The notes beneath the pieces were generated by a model that saw only the letters and a program-made list of their open reading frames with translations, was not told the origin of the DNA and did not search any database. Both the position numbers and the translations under genes were made by a program. Of a DNA stretch of 15,908 nucleotides, positions 15,296 to 15,908 are shown one piece after another. This stretch comes from Cytidiella melzeri (taxonomy: Eukaryota; Basidiomycota; Agaricomycetes; Polyporales; Irpicaceae), in contig JABYQR010000623.1 of the NCBI GenBank assembly GCA_022592445.1, forward strand, positions 1 to 15,908, in the 5' to 3' direction. The stretch's first letter is position 1. Each line of letters opens with the position of its first letter.

Positions 15296-15908
15296 ACAGG
15301 ACTCCAGGTGAAACCGCACCCTCGAGTCCCTCTAGAAAGACCTACGTAGAAGAAGTGGAGGACAATGATGATTCCCCCACGGACACAGTTTTTAGCCCCC
15401 CTGTAGTAAATACCCGTCCCGCGCAGCAACCTGATTCGCAGTCTTCAGTTTTATTTAACGATATGTATAACTACTTTGAAACCTTGTCGTCCTGCATAGT
15501 ACCCGAAATAGACCCGCTTAGCATGCACTTCCGAGTTCCTATCACGCTCAAAGGAGTGTTTAGAGAACAAGGCATCAAAGCCATGATCGACTCAGGAGCC
15601 ACCGCTTTATTCCTGAGTCAAGACTTTGTCAATCGGCACCGAGTACGTACGGTCCCCTTAGAAGACAGATCCCACTCCATAACATCGATGGGACTCTAAA
15701 TCAAGGAGGACGTATCACACACAGAGCAGAGCTCGAACTACAAGTTGGGGCTATCAAGGAAAATGCAACCTTTTTGGTCACAGACATTGGTCCAGAAGAT
15801 TGCATTCTAGGCCTACCCTGGCTTCGCAAAGCAAACCCCAAGATCAATTGGGCTACCGGAGAAATGGAACTGGAAGCCGAAGAAGACTTCGAGCCCTTCC
15901 AGTCTATC
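15293..15908 (+). pseudogene. Pol of element C, protease part, one frameshift, runs off the right edge
   Basis: The -1 frame relative to Gag is open through 15699. After an acidic linker (YVEEVEDNDDSPTD) comes the retropepsin-like domain: VPITLKGVFREQGIKAMIDS with catalytic DSGAT at 15589-15603. At about 15681 the frame changes: the following DNA continues as NIDGTLNQGGRITH, then TDIGPEDCILGLPWLRKANP in another frame to the window end, consistent with loss of one A from a short A run. The ILGLPWL motif is the second half of the protease. The catalytic residues are intact; without the single-base loss the frame would be open. Confidence 0.8.

Larger units (their letters stand above)
12181..15908 (+). 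mobile_element. Ty3/Gypsy-type LTR retrotransposon C, 5' half, runs off the right edge
   Basis: Order: LTR (12181-12796), leader with intron, ORF1 (to 13727), Gag (to 15295), -1 frameshift site, protease-bearing start of Pol. RT, RNase H, integrase and the 3' LTR are beyond the window. The layout is the same as element A, in opposite orientation about 10 kb away. Gag and Pol each carry one apparent single-base deletion (about 14555 and 15681). Apart from these two sites the coding sequence is clean, which suggests a fairly young copy or assembly errors. Confidence 0.85.

Overview
The window looks like repeat-rich accessory DNA from a basidiomycete fungus, most likely an Agaricomycete. Three things point there: (1) many short GT-AG introns of 49-61 nt that join coding exons in a consistent phase; (2) Ty3/Gypsy-type LTR retrotransposons with fungal-style Gag and Pol; (3) an intron-rich 2-oxoglutarate/Fe(II) dioxygenase gene that resembles the TET/JBP family known to be expanded in mushroom-forming fungi. 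No rRNA, tRNA or CRISPR was seen.

Layout. 1-1979: the 5' half of a Ty3-type element on the minus strand (element A), with its LTR (1673-1979), a leader intron, an upstream ORF here called ORF1, and the beginning of Gag running off the left edge. 1980-5703: a decayed plus-strand Ty3-type element (element B), with Gag, an extra overlapping ORF, a -1 frameshift site, protease and a reverse transcriptase that has lost a catalytic Asp and is cut off after the palm. 5715-6655: a two-exon minus-strand gene of unknown function. 6655-7715: a repeat-rich spacer between divergent genes. 7.7-12.1 kb: a plus-strand multi-exon gene whose core is a TET/JBP-like dioxygenase domain; the 5' exons are uncertain and the 3' end appears frameshifted. 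12181-15908: the 5' half of another plus-strand Ty3-type element (element C), related to A, with LTR, leader intron, ORF1, Gag, frameshift site and the start of Pol, running off the right edge.

The most interesting signals are in the retroelements. In both A and C the AUG of ORF1 does not exist in the DNA. It would be made by removing a short leader intron that splits the codon as A|TG, and ORF1 (about 225-252 aa, unknown function) is conserved in both. At the Gag end, B and C both carry a -1 slippery heptamer (G GGT TTT or G GAT TTT) directly followed by TAG, with Pol opening in the -1 frame. Element B also contains a protein-like ORF in the +1 frame inside the 3' part of gag. The LTR of C contains a candidate 61-nt intron whose two splice sites lie at the ends of a perfect 21-bp direct repeat.

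All family assignments come from reading translated motifs by eye; no database search was possible. Splice sites are inferred from GT-AG signals, phase continuity and protein-like translation.
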